A DNA stretch of 64,000 nucleotides from Anisus vortex. Its lineage: Eukaryota > Mollusca > Gastropoda > Planorbidae. The stretch spans positions 29,555,581-29,619,580 of the forward strand of contig OX421498.1 of NCBI GenBank assembly GCA_949126835.1. The letters are read 5' to 3'. The translations under genes and the position numbers were made by a program. The notes below the pieces were generated by a model. That model was not told the DNA's origin and searched no databases. It worked only from the letters and a program-made list of their open reading frames with translations. Shown one piece after another: positions 13,201-25,600 of this stretch (position 1 is the stretch's first letter; each line of letters opens with the position of its first letter).

Positions 13201-16200
13201 AAAATGAATTTAATACACTGTTGACATAGTTCTAAATTTCAACAGGATGAAACAAGAAATGATATGTAGAGAAATGTAATATTACCAAAGGGCCCATAAG
13301 TCACAAAACTGAAAAGGTTCTCTATTTTTTACATCTATTTCTGAAACATAGACTGGGCTGGTTTACTGCTCTAGACCTATGATGCATGTCATACAAATAC
13401 CCCTTAGAGTAGTCAGTGGATCGTTTTGGAAAATAAAAAGGGATTAAAAAAATTAAATTGCAGATAACTGGGTTTACAAGGAGGTTGGAGTACTCAAAAT
13501 TGACACATCTAATTCACTTAAGGTAAAGGCAAGAAGGCGGTTGGGAAACACTGGTTTAAAGGGCTAGTGTTTGACTGTTCGTTGGTTGTTCTTTGGGGGT
13601 GCAGAAAACCTGGGCGTCTTTGATCAGATAGAACCTGACTTTAAGGAATACAAGGCTAGCTGTGCAGATTAGATAAAACCTGTAGATATTGGGCCATATA
13701 TAAATATTCTTGTTTTTTTTCCAAACCTTAATGAGCTGTTTTGATAGCCAGCAATTTGTTTGTTTTTTTAGAATTTTATTAAGACAAAAATAGTACATGA
13801 AAGGCTTTTTAAAGTGTATTTTACCAGCAGGAATGACTCCAATAGGTGTGTTTAGTTTCACTAAGTCTCCCTCAGAGTTGTCATAGTCATGTCCAGATTT
13901 CTTTTGCTGTTGCAAAGTCAATCCTTGAAGCACCTCATGATAAAGCCCATCTCCGCCAACAACAACAATACTAAAAAAAAAATAGTTTTAACATAATGTT
14001 TAATTTGACGGTTAGCTTTTTTTCATTTTCCAGTGTATTGGATTAGTAAAAAAATGTACACATTCAAACACTGTATCAGTGTTTTCTAACAAGCTGTGGC
14101 CTTCAGCTGGGAGGGGAAGGGGAATAATTTATTTTATTTGAATAGAAATTGTCAAATTTAATCAGTAAGATTTCAAAAGCAAAATAATTTGAGAAAACAA
14201 AATGCCATCAGAACATTATATAGATATATTTTAAGAGAGAAAGAAATCAAAGCTGGATGAGATATTACAGTTGAGCCTTTAATTGTGAGCATAAAATGGA
14301 TTGCTTGTAATTTACACATAAGAAAAAATCAAGGTGAAACAATTTTCTGTACAATTTCATTGCGCCGGTTATGTCAAAGTAATTGTGAACGTAAAGTAAA
14401 GATATTTTATTTTATACTGAAATAATATCAACTAAAGAGTGTAAAAAAGAAACACGGAGCGTCCAGCTATTATAGTATAGCCGAACCCTAAAACCAGCAT
14501 AGAGAGAAAACATATTTGTACATTTGTACATTGAAGCAAGTTTGCCAGAAGATGAGTCTGATGTAAATATACTAGACAAATAGAGTAAAGAGTTTATGGA
14601 TCCATTTGAATCTCTTCTATTTTGCCTACACTGACTAAATAAGAATATGCAATGGCAGTGAATCTATTTTCTCCCTCTCAACTCTCAGGATGTAGTTTTA
14701 CAATTCTTGAAGTAGTGCTGGGGGAATTTTCAGCATTTTTTATTTAGTAACTATGGCTGCTTTTTTTTGGGATGCATGACAATTGGCTCAGTTTTGGTGA
14801 TCTAAGCATTAATTATATCCTAAAGATGACCAGGAGTGATTTTGGAGATTAATAAGTACGAAAATGCTACCATTCTAACGTCATTCTAAAGTCTACTTAC
14901 CAGTGCAACATTAATAAAATTATAGTTTTAAAAAAGAGCTCATACATTGAGATTTGTAAGTTTTTTTTCATAATAAATGCAGCAACTTTATCAATATTGC
15001 GTGTTTTTATGCTATTAAGATGCTTTGGTAATTTATTTTGTAGCATCGGTAGAACTGAGACTAACAAAATTTCCAGATCATAGAATTGTTAATTAATTAT
15101 AAAATATTGGAAAGTCAGCCGACTTTATAACTTTCTTGTTTGGATCCTACTCTCCAGGCTCTAAAGATCTATATTATGTAGCTGATATTTGATCTCCCAA
15201 TGACAAATAAATAAAAATTCACAAACAGCAACTGTGGAAAATAAAAAAATGGATTAAGAAATTATTCTAGTATCCCAAATAGATTTTGAGTGCGGCTTAT
15301 ACATATGAACTTCAATTTTACTTGCTTTTTGCCTTTACGAAGTATACCTGTTGCTTAAACACAGGTGCGGCTTATACTCAAGATTTTAAAGCATCTTTCA
15401 TTTTGAACCTTTTATTTTGCAAAAAAATGGAAATTTACTGCCACATGGCTGATGTAAAAGGAAGAAGGGTAAGGATTCTTAGAAAATTTGGGAAGAACCA
15501 TTGTAAAATAAATACCCATCATATGGTGAAAAATCTGTAGTCTCTCCAATCTCTATGGCTTGATTAGACCTTTCTGTTACTGAAAGGAATACAGAATAAA
15601 TAAGTATGCATAATTGCAGAAGTAAAACTGTTACATCTTAAAAAGCATAGATTAGCTACCTTTTAATACTAATATACCTCATACACAGGTTAAGTTTAAA
15701 GAAGAACAACTGCAGATAGTTGTGATTAGCCAGAGATAAACCAAATCATCATATCAAATACATTATCCTTTGCAGTAAGAGCATTAGTCAATAAGACTAA
15801 TTTATTTTGCTTGTCTTATATTAATAGAAAATGATGCATACATTACATCTAAAAGGCTCAATGTTATGTAAAAATATACAAACATGCAAGTAGAGAAACA
15901 GTCATTACAAAACTGCCACTAAATTTCACCACTGGTATAAATAGTCTCACAAAATATGAAAAAATGTTTGCAATAAGTGAATTCAAACTAGAAATTTGTG
16001 ATAAATTGTACTTTCTTTTATATGGGGGTTGACGGTAGGCCTTAGTATGCACATATTATTAAGTCAATTGTAATACTTGGATGAATTTACTAAGAAATTA
16101 CATACTTAATTCCTGCATTGAACATAATTAGCTAAATGTGCATATTGATTTCATTTCACATAAAGTGTACAACCAACTTACCAACAACAACAGTTTCAAT

Positions 16201-19200
16201 TCCTGCAAGTCTGAACAGAGGCTCAACTGTGTCATTATATATCTGAACTCCATTTCCAGAGCCACCAATTGGATTGATAACAACAAAAAGTTTCTTTGGT
16301 CGTCCAGAATCTATAAACAAGAAATGCAATGAATAAAGATATGGAATATTTTGTCAATCTTTTGTAACATAAAACCATAACCAGACCTTAAATTTCAGAG
16401 ATTTTCGCAATGGAAATCTGTGGAAAATTAATTTAAAAGTTGTGTATTTATTAAAAAGTTTTTTTTACAGCATGCATTTGCATTCGTTTGGACTACTGTA
16501 ACTCTCTTCTGGCCGGCCTTCCTGCCGCTTCCATTCAAGGACTCCAACGCGTCCAAAACTGCGCTGCCAGACTAGTCCTAAAGAAGAAGAAGTCCGACCA
16601 CATTTCACCTCTGCTTTACTCTCTGCACTGGCTACCTATTCAAAATAGGATTTTATATAAACTCGCATCTCTATGCTATAAATGCCTCAATGACTCTGCC
16701 CCGGATTATCTAATTTCCTGTCTGGAAATATATACAAAACCACGCCCACTTCGATCGGCTGCTCACAAACTCAATTTGACGATCCCGCAGACAAAACTCG
16801 TGACAGCTGGTCAGCGGGCCTTCACCTACTCCGGCCCCTCCGCATGGAACACCCTGCCACTCCAGCTGCGACAAAGCTCGAACTTTAACATTTTCAAGAC
16901 CGGACTCAAGACTCACCTGTTTATTATTGACTCCTAGCCCACTTACATTTTTAAACATTTGTCTGTTATTGTTATCATCGTTAATTGCAATTGTAATTGT
17001 AAATGTAATTGTTAAGCGCATAGAACTGATTGTGGGATATGCGCTATATAAGCTTCATTATTATTATTATTATTGTGGATTTGGAAAACATGGTGGGTGT
17101 TACTTTCTAAAATAAGACTATTTGGTGGTTTGGGGAACTGTAACCAGATATTACAGGTTCTACTTTATCATTTTAACATTAGAATTAGAAGCTTTTTAGA
17201 ATGAACACTGGACTATTAAAAAAATGTATAAACTTTTTAACACAAGTTTCTAACATCCCTATACAAAAACAACCTAGTACAGAATGTAAAGGATTAATGA
17301 TTGATACAAGCGAAAACAACCTAGTACAGAATGTAAAGGATTAATGATTGATACAAGCAAAAACAACCTAGTACAGAATGTAAAGGATTAATGATTGATA
17401 CAAGCAAAAACAACCTAGTACAGAATGTAAAGGGTTAATGATTGATACAAGCAATGTTATTTCTTTTTTTTGTGCCCAGATAAAGAGCTCTTCAACCACT
17501 AAATCATCTAATGTAGTTATAATTTTCAAATTTTTGTGTATTTTTACACAATATATTTTAAAAGATATTTGCTTTTTCAAAACTGATGATACTTTGTAGA
17601 AATCTTATTTTAAATTCCTTTATCTGTCGTACTCATAACACACACTATGATATTATGTGACTTGATTGTGGGAACTCAACATGACTCTTTTTAATTCATT
17701 CCTTGACGACTAATAAAACCATATGCCATTAGTGGTAAAAGTTTACCTTTCAACAGAATTTGAAATTGATAATAGAATTTCCAATTATCTCTTAACATAG
17801 CCTAATAATAGTAATAATAATAATTAAATAATAATGGTAATATTTATAGCGCTTCTATACATGCTATTAAATTTAGCATGCTCAGTGTGCTCTTGGTGTG
17901 AATTGCAGTGGCAGATGTATAAGTTTGTAAGGCACAAAGCCACTAGCCAAAGAGAAGGGTCTTTAAACTCTTTTTAAAAGACTCTTTGTCTCAGATTCTC
18001 TCAGTGTCTGAGGCAAGCTGTCCCATAAAGAAGGTGCTACAGATTCAAATGAGCACTCCAAAGTACTTCTTTTTGTGTCTAACCACACTGGGAATTTTAA
18101 GGAGTGACTGTGATGAAGAGTGCAGTTCCCGCCATGGCTGATGCTTTGATATAAGTTCTTGAAGATACGTAAGGGACATAATTTTGTAATTTATTCGCTT
18201 TATCACTGGGAGCCAGTGGATATCCCTTAGAATTAGAGAGAAATGATCATGCCTCTTCATCCTCAAAACCATGCGTGCTGCAGCGTTCTGCACTCTCTGT
18301 AGTCACTGCAGCTGGTTCTAGGGCAAACCCCACAGGCAATTGTTGCAGTAATCCAACCTTGACTGGATAAGAGAGACTGCTGAGGTATTGGCCGTTCTTC
18401 TATTGAGTTAAGGTCGCAGCTGACCCAGGGCGCATAGATGATTCAATACAAACAAGCCTTAACCACAGCATTGATAAGCGAAACCGTTGTCAGTTTATTA
18501 TCAACGAAACGTAGCGTAAGCTTAAGGTGGCATTTTTCGTAGGCCTATTGAATGCAAATTACAGTATGGAAAGAATCGTAAATGTGTGAAAATCCATCTA
18601 GGCCTATAAAGTAGGTATAAGCTTGTAGACTAGTAGCTTAAGATTTGTTTTATTTAGAACCTATGGCCTTGGCCTAAAGCAGAGGTTCCCAACCCTGTGC
18701 CCGATTCGTATGTGCCCGCCTCTCACTATTCGACAGAGACAGAATTTTTTTCATAAACATTATTTTAAAATCTGATTTATTTGTATTCATTTGTTAGAGT
18801 TTTAATTTTTTTTTGACTGCCTAGGTTTATTAAATATGTTCGATACTTGTCCCAACTTGTCTAGCGGCGAGCCAGACTGCACTGTTTACGCTAGCCTGGA
18901 ACGGCTAGTGCCATTTGCACATCACACCTTGTACACGCAGAAAACCCGAAGTGAACGAATGGTACGAACTACACGAACTGATCCGATAAACGCCGAAGCA
19001 ATACAAGAATTACAGTTGTCAAATAACACAGTCACAAGAAGAATACATGCAATTTCAACAGACATACAAACTCAGTTAAAAACTGACTTGGAAATATGTG
19101 ACTGGTTCTCGCTACAATTTGACGAGTCAACAGATATATCAGACACCGCACAGTTAGCAGTTATGGTGAGAATGGTGTTTAGTAACTTCACAGTAAAAGA

Positions 19201-22200
19201 GGATATGTTACAAATATTACCTATGAAAGGACATACAAGGGGTGAGGATATTTATAATACATTCAAAACATACGTCAAGTCAATAAATATGCCTTTGCAC
19301 AAGCTGTCTGCAATAACCACTGATGGGGCGCCAGCAATGATGGGTAAAAACAAAGGATTTATGACCCTCTGCATGAAGGATGATTCATTTTCAAACTTCA
19401 TGTCCTACCATTGTATTATCCACCAGGAAGCTCTGTGTTGTAAAATTTTGCCATTTGAACACGTCATGAAAATAGTTACAAAAATAATCAATTCTATTCA
19501 AGCAGCTCCTTTGCAACACCGACTTTTCAAGGCCCTGTTAGAAGATACTGAAGATAAAGAACATGATCTTATTCTGCATACTGAATTACGTTGGCTCAGT
19601 AAAGGAAAGGTTCTTACAAGATTTGTGAGTTTAATTGAAGAAATAAAAACATTTATAAACGATAGAAAGGAAAATTATGATGAACTAGCTGACTCTGGCT
19701 GGCTGATTGATTTGGGATTTCTCACAGACATCATGGAAAAATTGAATTCTTTAAATTTGAAGTTGCAGGGTAAAGACAAAAGCATAGCTGAAATGATAAG
19801 CTCTGTAAAGTCATTTAAAGCTAAATTGGATTTGTTGATATCACATCTGCAGATCAATTCTCTCGTGCATTTCCCACATATGAAGAAAATGCTAGGTGAC
19901 AATGAATTAAATGGGACATTATTTATTAAGCATCTTCAAGAGTTAAAAAAACAGTTTGAAGAGAGATTTTTGCAGTTTAAACATATTGAGCCAATAGTTT
20001 CCTTCTGTATCAATCCTTTTACTTGCCTAATAAATGTTATGGAAATAGCCGCATGTATTGCAGATTTTGTTCAAGGTAAGACAGAAGAACTAGAGTTTGA
20101 AATTTCGGACCTTAAGAATGATATTTTGCTAAAATCCTTAATGTCAGAGGACTTTTGGAATACAGTGGATAGAGAAAAGATCCCATTGTTGAAAAAAGCG
20201 GCATATAAAATTGAATAATTTTTCGGTTCGACATATTTATGCGAATCATTGTTTTCAAACATGAACTTAATAAAATCAAGATATAGATCTCGACTCACCG
20301 ATGAGCATCTTTATGATTGTCTGTTAACAGGATTATCGTCATACGCTCCTAATTATGAAGCTCTGGCCAATGAAATGCAATGCCAAAGATCACATTGACT
20401 TTATTATATTTTTTTATTAAATGTTTTCTTTGTATTTGTGTGTTTTGTTTACTTTCTTTACATTTTGTAAATACATTTCTCTGTGTGTATGCAATTTGAA
20501 AAAAACGCCAAATAATTTTATTATTTTGAAATATTTTTGTTTATTATTTATTTATACATTATGACTATAAGAAAATAAGAAAATAAGAAATTAAATTATG
20601 GGAAAATGACAAGTTATGGAAGGAGTTTGTCGATTTAAAATAGGTGGTGCTTGCCACCCTACAGATATTTTAGAATGTGCTCTAGAGTAAAAAAAGGTTG
20701 GGAACCCCTGGCCTAAAGGCTATATAGTCTACTAAAAAGGCAGTGATTATCATTCCAAGTAAACCGCGCCATGTCTAAGCAATGGTTCCAAAACAACTAT
20801 TGTCGGCCGATCGACACAGGAATTTTTTTTTCAAATCTATATAGAAATAATGTGTAAAATGACAATAGTGTGTTTCATTTTTCATTAGTTGCATGTAAGA
20901 GTTGAAAACAACACAGCTTATTGTCGGCCACACAGTCGCGTTTGAAATCATTACAAACAATGTTAATGTTAATTAGGGCATGTGTATAATAGTGCTCGTC
21001 AATACCGGCGCCATTCAGTGTGGAATCTGCAAAGAATAAAAAGTATCAGGAATATTCTAACAAAAGAAGCTTGTGAGACCTTAATTGTAGGCCTGGTAAT
21101 CTCTCATCTAGACTACGCAAACTGTCTATACATTGGACTGCCAGTGTGTGATTTGAAAAAACTACAAAGGGTCCAAAACATGGCTGCAAAAATTGTCCTA
21201 AACAGTGAAGACAACTCAACGATCTGTCTAAAAAAACTGCACTGGCTACCTATAACACTTAGGATAAAATTCAAAGTTTTGACAATACTCTATAAAAGCC
21301 TTCATGGTTAAGCTCCCCAGTACATGCGATCCATGGTCGAACTTCACATACAGAGGAGGGGAGGACTGCGTTCGGACGGAATGCATCTGCGCCTCAATGT
21401 GCCAGGCGTAGAAAGAAAAACATTTGCAGCTCGCTCGTACAGCGTCGTAGCACCTCTGTGGTGGAATGAACTCCCAAACAAAATCAAACAAGCTGACAAT
21501 ATAGTCATTTTTAAAACAAAACTAAAAACACACTTTTTCGATTTATTTTAATAACAGATGGTAAATGTAAAGCGCATTCGAAGACTTTGTTGTGAATAGC
21601 GCTATATAAATAGGCCTATGTAATTTGTAGACAAAAGTCTAGAAAGCCGTCACTTCAAAAGATTTCATTTTGTGTCGGCCCACTTTTGTGTGACTATAGG
21701 GATAGAAACTTGAGTAAGGTCAGGGACTTAAATGAAGAAACAGATAGGCTACCTTACTTTCTCATACTAATGGCTGTATTGATCGGTTGTTTAAAATAAA
21801 TGAAGCGCTGCCTTTATTTGATTATAATATATAGTAGGGTGAATATTTAGTAACTTTGTTGTTTAAAAGTTATGCATTTTGGAGAAGTTAAAAGGCAGTG
21901 TAATCCCTGAAAGTCAGGGTGCGACTTATACGCGGATCAATGACAACATTTAAGAAAAATAATCTTCAACTAGGGGTGCGACTTATATCCACCGGTGCGA
22001 CTTATACGCGAGTATATAGGGTGACTAAAATTATTTTCTAACCAAATATTACCTGCAATTTGTTCATTAATTAGACTTAAAGATTGTTCAGAATGTCCTT
22101 GAAGCTTCAGCGTCTTCACATCTAAGATATTGTTTGAGCTGCGATGAATATAGTGCAATGTAAACAAGCCAGCTTGAGAAGACTTTTCTGCAGGCTTCAC

Positions 22201-22690
22201 ACATATTACTTCAGACCATTTCAAGGAGGTGGCTGTAAGCAGATCAGTTATTTATTATAGTCTATAGATACTAAGATTAAGATAGACGATGACACCAATA
22301 CATAAACCATAAATTCATGGTAAACTATAAATGAAAATGATTTAAATATATAGTTTTTATACTTAATTTATTGGCCTAATAAATAATATTTAAATTTAAT
22401 TTTAGCTTTAATTTAGGCCTAATAATAATTTAATATTAATATTAATATCTAGACTCTAGACTAATAGTAATACTAATACTAATTACTAATACCAATTATT
22501 TCAATTAATTATCAATAATTTCAATAATTAAAATAAAACCTGATGCTTCCTTTGAGGTCTGAAAGAATCTTAAACCTTGTAAAGTCAAATTTAAAACACT
22601 CTCTATGCCATTAATCTTAACTGTCTCTGTCAAAAAAATAGTTTTATCCGACTCTGTTTGATTGTCAATATTTGTTTGAGTTTGATCCAT
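7212..22690 (-). CDS. Lipid kinase (ceramide/sphingosine kinase type), copy A, complete
   Basis: Twelve coding exons, 5' to 3': 22690-22540, 22232-22053, 16310-16182, 15579-15516, 13970-13825, 12889-12791, 12395-12249, 11534-11453, 11358-11336, 9672-9479, 8397-8216, 7266-7212. They total 1452 nt (483 residues plus TGA) and stay in phase throughout. Residues 1-110 form a PH-like domain as in ceramide kinase (WSEVICV, LFTLHYIHR). The DAGK-catalytic domain follows: NPIGGSGNG at 123-131, GGDG at 180-183 with the expected catalytic Asp182, PAGSGN near 222-227, GYGMPGD with Asp288 (the position that contacts the substrate headgroup in sphingosine kinase), and the C-terminal NVDGE strand at 450-454. 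The expected product phosphorylates a sphingoid or ceramide lipid with ATP at membranes. PAGSGN is more sphingosine-kinase-like, while the PH-like start and GYG..GD..S..LRW block are more ceramide-kinase-like, so no symbol is given. A loop that usually reads G-D-G before the end reads LGSKWTAL. Exon 9 is only 23 nt. Confidence 0.88.
7490..8010. repeat. GC-rich dispersed repeat-like block
   Basis: Unusually GC-rich for the window and without a coding frame. It contains an inverted pair around GGATTGTATTCCCAG and TGGGTATACAATCC, and ends near an imperfect palindrome GAGCCCTTAGGGCTC. A GGGGGACAG block recurs, inverted, near 44200. It lies in the last intron of copy A. Class is unknown; a SINE or MITE is likely. 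Confidence 0.4.
10345..10905 (-). mobile_element. Helitron-like non-autonomous element carrying tRNA-like sequence (copy 1)
   Basis: Read on the minus strand it starts close to TCTATATATAAAGTAG and ends near the hairpin-forming CCTGGTCAACGCCAGG followed by a TTTAG-type end. That layout resembles Helitron termini: a TC start, a GC-rich hairpin close to the 3' end, no TSD. Inside, 10745-10800 contains a tRNA-like A-box region (TAGCTGAGTGGTTAGCA on the minus strand). The element is related to 51705-52412. No Rep/helicase is encoded. Confidence 0.55.
11336..11358 (-). other. Copy A exon 9: 23-nt microexon
   Basis: Acceptor TCTTTCAG and donor GTAAAT bracket 23 nt encoding ADGAASSSG across both junctions. 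It restores the phase between exon 8 (ends phase 2) and exon 10 (starts phase 1). Skipping it would shift the frame. Confidence 0.7.
11712..12112 (+). pseudogene. Truncated non-LTR retrotransposon 3' end
   Basis: Short frameshifted remains of a reverse transcriptase C-terminus (STRGHQLKLHVPHTDVDKY, then VLAFKSSLKS in another frame), followed by a 3' UTR and a GAAGAAGAAG tail at 12102-12111. It is inserted in intron 7 of copy A, opposite to the gene. Pattern recalls CR1/Jockey-type elements; the exact clade is not resolved. Confidence 0.6.
12440..12655 (+). repeat. tRNA-derived SINE 3' half, plus-strand copy
   Basis: Contains CTAGCCACACAATCCCCTTG and CCATAGAAACTTGTGACC, the complement of the conserved core seen at 46140-46215. 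It ends with the typical GAAAGGGATACTT stretch. It lies between exons 6 and 7 of copy A. Confidence 0.6.
15275..15385. repeat. Fragment with GTGCGGCTTATA termini
   Basis: Two direct copies of TGCGGCTTATAC about 80 bp apart match the subterminal words of the large repeat family at 18510-22020 and 29030-31245 (GTGCGACTTATA). Probably a short deletion derivative. Confidence 0.4.
16471..17082 (+). pseudogene. 5'-truncated CR1/L2-like retrotransposon with (ATT)n tail
   Basis: Open frame 16488-16937 encodes the last 149 residues of a reverse transcriptase (LDYCNSLLAGLP, LQRVQNCAARLV, LHWLPIQNRI, GPSAWNTLPLQLR, FKTGLKTHLF). The 3' UTR contains the GCGCTATATAAG word and ends in an ATT microsatellite at 17061-17081. 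It sits in intron 2 of copy A, antisense to the gene. The frame is still open, so insertion is fairly recent. Confidence 0.8.
17263..17452. repeat. 47-bp minisatellite, about 4 units
   Basis: Direct tandem copies of a 47-bp unit beginning AAAACAACCTAGTACAGAAT, start points 17266, 17313 and so on, with near identity between units. Intron 2 of copy A. Confidence 0.9.
17801..18420 (-). pseudogene. 5'-truncated CR1/L2-like retrotransposon, minus strand
   Basis: On the minus strand, 18293-18160 reads MQNAAARMVLRMKRHD and IHWLPVIKRINYK, the same polymerase C-terminal block as at 16471, then loses the frame. The GCGCTATAAATA word and an (ATT)n-type tail occur at 17815-17860. It is older than the 16471 copy. 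Confidence 0.7.
18680..20710 (+). mobile_element. hAT (Buster-type) transposon with 8-bp TSD
   Basis: 2031-bp element. Termini CAGAGGTTCCCAACC and, at the right, GGTTGGGAACCCCTG are inverted repeats. Target duplications GCCTAAAG lie at 18672-18679 and 20711-20718, of the nnnTAnnn form. The related repeat at about 30510 has the same flanking sequence without the insertion, which confirms the boundaries. It carries the transposase ORF described separately. Confidence 0.92.
18836..20398 (+). pseudogene. hAT/Buster transposase (ZBED5/FAM200/GTF2IRD2-like), one in-frame stop
   Basis: The 460-codon open frame 18836-20218 matches domesticated hAT transposases of the ZBED5/FAM200/GTF2IRD2 group: LSNNTVTRRI near 60, FDESTDISDTAQLAVMV (catalytic Asp), ITTDGAPAMMG (second Asp), and YHCIIHQEALC. 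A TAA at 20216-20218 stops it, but the same frame continues to 20398 with FFGSTYLCESLFSNM and SRLTDEHLYDCL, the C-terminal hAT dimerisation region. The expected BED zinc finger at the N-terminus is absent; the first 40 or so residues are unlike the family. It is probably inactive, unless the stop is read through or is a sequencing error. Confidence 0.88.
20985..21625 (+). pseudogene. 5'-truncated CR1/L2-like retrotransposon with one in-frame stop
   Basis: Frame 20982-21311 ends at TAA, and the same frame reopens to 21551. Together they encode a reverse transcriptase C-terminus (HLDYANCLYIGLP, LQRVQNMAAKIV, LHWLPITLRIK, WWNELPNKIKQ, FKTKLKTHFF). GCGCTATATAAATA follows at 21599. It is nested inside the large repeat 18510-22022. 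Confidence 0.8.
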
Positions 22691-25600
22691 TTTGAAAGAT
22701 TTTGTTTACTACCGATTTTGTGTTTTTTGTTTTTATCAAAGCACTGAGCTATATATATCCATATGGAGTGCTCTATCACGTAAAATAAAGTAGTGCTTTT
22801 TTTTTGTCACCGGTGCGTACCGGCACCTTTTTCAATGTGGGGAAAACATTATTACTTTTCGTGTATTTTAACGTTTATTATTAATTTATTATATAATTAA
22901 TTTGTTAAACTTGAATTATTTTAAAATTGCGCGCAATAAGAATTAAAATATAAAATGCAAAACTGCTTTAAAAGTTAGGCAATCCATCACTGAATACCGG
23001 CACCTATTTACAAAAAAAGCACTGCAAATAGCTACGGCTACGGTTTATAATTATTTCTTTATTTTATGTCTTTAAAAATAGGCTTATCTTTTATTTATTT
23101 GTTTGTTTTTAGCCAATATTGGTTTATAAAGATCTATAGAATTTGCACAACGCTAATTTCAAATATTAATGTCCAGATAATATTGCTAGTGGATTTTCAT
23201 TTTTTTTTTGTTGTTTTTTTTAATATAGTAATATAGGATAGGAGCCTAATTACCTAATATAATATTAATTATGATGATGAGGATAGGCCTATTTAGTCTA
23301 AATATTATATACCCCCACCTCCCGTAATTTTTCACGCTGCTATTAACATTTTTTTTTTTGGATCCCCGCACAGATCATGGAAATTAATAGATATCTAATC
23401 ATCATTGTATAAACATTGGTAAAAATATTTATAAGTCAAGTGCTTAAATTTTTGGCCAGATTTTGAGTGTTAATTGGTGTTTTTTTTTTGTCATTGTATC
23501 TAAGTTTTTATCTATTTTTATCATTTAGATTTTAGAGACTCCATTACTGATGCTTAGACATTAGGAGCATAAAACTAATCGATGCTTTTTTGAAATTAAT
23601 AATAAGAATTTGTTAATTTAGTATTTAAAAATACATTTGGTACTTTTTTGGTATGCCCTTTTTACATTTGTGAGGTGAACAGCATTACTTTTTTTGTTAT
23701 ATAGATCAGATTTTCAGATTTTATTATTTATACATTTTGACATTTAAAAAGTAGCCTATTCATAATTCAGTCAGTATTGTTATAGTTATATATTATATTT
23801 GTTATTGTATTCTGAAGTATTCAGTTTCAGGAATTCAGGCTATTGCTTATGTTATTGGCACTTATTGACATTACTTTACTAGTATTGTCATTGTTGCCTA
23901 TCTTAGACTATCTATTGTAACTTACAAGTCACAAGTTATTGACTTAGGCCTACTGTTCAAATTTTGTCTGTCTGTGACACTCTCTGTCAGACTGAAACTC
24001 TCTGTGACTGTGATTGTGATGGTTATTATTTGATTAGTTAGAATGGCGAATAAAAGTTTTCAATAGGCCTATGCTATGAGATATGGACGACATTATTATT
24101 ATATTCATATTTAAAATGACATACAAATGAAGCTAATATTACGATTGTTTAAGGCTAAGGCAGGCATTTAAGGAGTCATGCGTAATTACATCACGTTCTT
24201 TGTGACAAGTCTAAGCTAATAAAATTAGGCTACTTAAGAAGTTTAAACTAAATTAAACACACATTGACTTTGACATTGTATGATTGTTAAAATAAAAGTT
24301 TTATTATCCAATTTTAATAATGATCATTTTTAACTTTAAAGTTTAAATTTAAAGCAATATAGAAGTCCGTCTTTTTTCTTGTAGCATTTTTTATATAGTT
24401 TTTAGTAAAGCTTATAGGCCTATATTAAATTCTATGTTGTTATCATATATATTGATATTGAATATTTGAAAAAGCAATAAGAAGTCATAGACTCGTAGAG
24501 TAAAAGACATGGGTCTCGGCATAGTTTAAAATTAATCTTCTACTTCTAATCAATATAGGCCTATGTTACAAATGCCGAAATGCTCCTTCTATAGTAATCC
24601 ATAAGTATAAGCCACCTCAAGATAGTGAAGACTGAATTAAAAGAATATTAAAATTATTCGCCCTTTGGCAAAGCCTTTAAATGTCTTTATTGCATAATTT
24701 ACTTAATTGTCGTGATTTCACATATAGACCTATCTCTAATATAATGGTTTGGGTTGGTAAACCATTTTAACATCATTGAAAATCAATGACAATAAAAATC
24801 TCAGTGAAGGTCACAAGACTATTGTGTAGTCTACAAATCTTAAACCTTGAATGAGCACTAATTGTCCACAAATGTTTTTTTATATAAAAATATAAAAGGA
24901 CTTGAATGAGTGTCTAGCTGTAGCCAACTATTTACTATAAGAGTAGTCATCGAAAACTGCAAAGTATATAATATAAGATATATTCAGCCTAAAGAACAAT
25001 TTTGAATGGTATAGTATAGTTCAGGCCTCTTTATAATAATTTATTGATTTTAGAATTCAAAAGTTTTTTTTTATAATTTATAATTCAATATGAAGTTAAT
25101 GGTTTAATTAAAATTAATTCTCCCTTGACAATGTTAAAACTGGTTTTTTAATCATAATTACTGTAGAATGTAATTGATTGTTGTTAAGAAGCATAATTTA
25201 AATTGTGGCTCTTTTAGTTAGGTCTTTATATTAATCTAGTGACCATAGCCTATACAAAAGCTCATCTGCGATATAAAGCTTGACCAGAGCTTAGATTGTG
25301 ACAACAGGAAAGCAAAACTATCTCAGCGAGTCAGTACTAATGGCATGTTTTTCTTCTTTTGAGATTGGCACATTTATTGAAGTTTGAAGTCTTTAAATGG
25401 ATTTCTCTATTGTTATGATTGGTTTCATTGTCTCGAGTTTTTATTACTGGTTAAGGAAAGATAAATTAGAAAAATGCTCTGTGATCCAGAAGTGTATTTC
25501 CAATAATGACCATGGTTAAGTGAGATTGCAAGGTGTCTGGTCTAAGATCTTTGTAAAATACCCAGCTAAGAAATGTTTTAACAAAAATTATATTTTGTAT

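Larger units (their letters stand above)
18510..22022. mobile_element. Large inverted-repeat element copy 1, interrupted by hAT and CR1-like insertions
   Basis: Sequence blocks at 18520-18670, 20711-20980 and 21640-22020 match, in order, the copy at 29300-31245. The right end reads GCGACTTATACGCGAGTATA, the complement of the left terminus seen at 27135 (TATATACTCGAGTATAAGTC). The hAT element 18680-20710 and the CR1-like fragment at about 20985-21625 split it. It encodes no recognisable protein itself. It lies in intron 2 of copy A. Confidence 0.65.

Noticed and set aside
13556..13933. 125-codon minus-strand open frame taken as one gene
   Set aside because: Only 13970-13825 is exon; the rest is intron read-through past the GTAAAA donor.
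14267..14400. Second Tigger-like element (CAGTTGAGCC at a TA)
   Set aside because: A left terminus only; no matching right terminus was found within the following kilobase.
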